Program-made: the position numbers and the translations under genes | In this document: positions 4,859 through 5,125 of the stretch, piece by piece | How the letters are laid out: every line of letters begins with the position of its first letter | Position numbering within the stretch: the first letter of the stretch is position 1 | Assembly: GCA_014523495.1 (NCBI GenBank) | Contig: JAATVM010000114.1 | Span: 1 to 5,125, forward strand | Direction: 5' to 3' | Length of the DNA: 5,125 nucleotides | DNA from: Nitrososphaerales archaeon TH1920 | GTDB lineage: Archaea; Thermoproteota; Nitrososphaeria; Nitrososphaerales; Nitrososphaeraceae | The notes under the pieces: generated by a model | What the model was told of the DNA's origin: nothing | The model's input: the letters and a program-made list of their open reading frames with translations, nothing else | Databases searched by the model: none

Positions 4859-5125
4859 CTAACTACGAGAGGCATTTGTCGTAAACATAAAACTATTAAC
4901 CATTAGTTCAAAGTCTGGTAAATATCTTTCAAAATCATTCGTGTTAGCGATATATCTAATTATGTACGGTTCGTCATTGTGTGATATGAGGTATTCCAAT
5001 AGTCTGACATTTCCATTTAGTCATTTTTGCTTCATCAACCTCTCAACGTTTATGATAATACCGATGGATTCCAGTTTCCTTTGGACCATTTCCAAAGTTA
5101 TTTTTTCGTTTGAGTCTACATTACC
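4859..5125 (-). pseudogene. PsbP-like protein remnant with in-frame TGA (5' end outside window)
   Basis: One minus-strand frame runs in from the right edge for 34 codons, meets TGA at 5021-5023, and continues open in the same frame for 53 codons to TAG at 4859-4861. The part after the TGA ends with PYIIRYIANTNDFERYLPDFELMVNSF, resembling the C-terminus of PsbP-like proteins of ammonia-oxidising archaea (YxIxYxA, then FxxYLPxFxxMxxSF). The words before and after the stop also fit the family: a helical stretch, then LNGN where these proteins usually have a threonine-rich turn plus G-N. Compared with my recollection of the family, some 10-15 residues between LLEY and the PYIIRY strand seem missing, which points to decay and not only to one mutation. 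Alternatives are a sequencing error at the TGA or two unrelated short frames. The family call is from memory of motifs, not a search. Confidence 0.5.

Noticed and set aside
1..5125. tRNA, rRNA, CRISPR array, insertion sequence or riboswitch
   Set aside because: No cloverleaf with a GTTCRANNC arm, no regularly spaced repeats, no transposase motifs with terminal inverted repeats, and no long structured leader were seen on either strand.

Overview
The window is AT-rich (by eye about two thirds A+T) and reads as archaeal DNA, most likely from an ammonia-oxidising archaeon (Nitrososphaeria/Thaumarchaeota) of the low-GC soil type such as Nitrosocosmicus. The grounds are separate CofG and CofH proteins for deazaflavin synthesis, TTG start codons with AT-rich TATA-like boxes about 26-30 bases upstream (leaderless-type genes), T-tract terminators, and cupredoxin-like and PsbP-like remnants of the kind common in that group. 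The assignment is an inference from gene content; no marker gene is present.

Left part (1-1723, + strand): the 3' end of cofG overlaps cofH by three bases. Together they make FO, the deazaflavin core of coenzyme F420. A T7 tract downstream of cofH probably ends this transcript. Middle part (1896-4038, + strand): purN, folD and a 5-formyltetrahydrofolate cyclo-ligase gene form a compact one-carbon folate group. FolD interconverts methylene-, methenyl- and 10-formyl-tetrahydrofolate, PurN spends 10-formyl-tetrahydrofolate on purines, and the cyclo-ligase returns 5-formyl-tetrahydrofolate to the active pool.

Right part (4035-5125, all - strand): a short-gene and gene-relic region. From right to left it holds a PsbP-like pseudogene broken by an in-frame TGA and running off the window, a 100-residue helical protein of unknown function with an internal repeat and a well-placed TATA box, a 53-residue cysteine-rich probable zinc protein, and a 57-residue truncated cupredoxin-like ORF that overlaps the end of the cyclo-ligase gene tail to tail. 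Two of these ORFs (53 and 57 residues) are short enough to be missed by ordinary length cut-offs.

No RNA gene, CRISPR array, insertion sequence or replication origin was seen. The core metabolic genes are ordinary for the lineage. The least explained material is the minus-strand group of small genes at 4295-4783.
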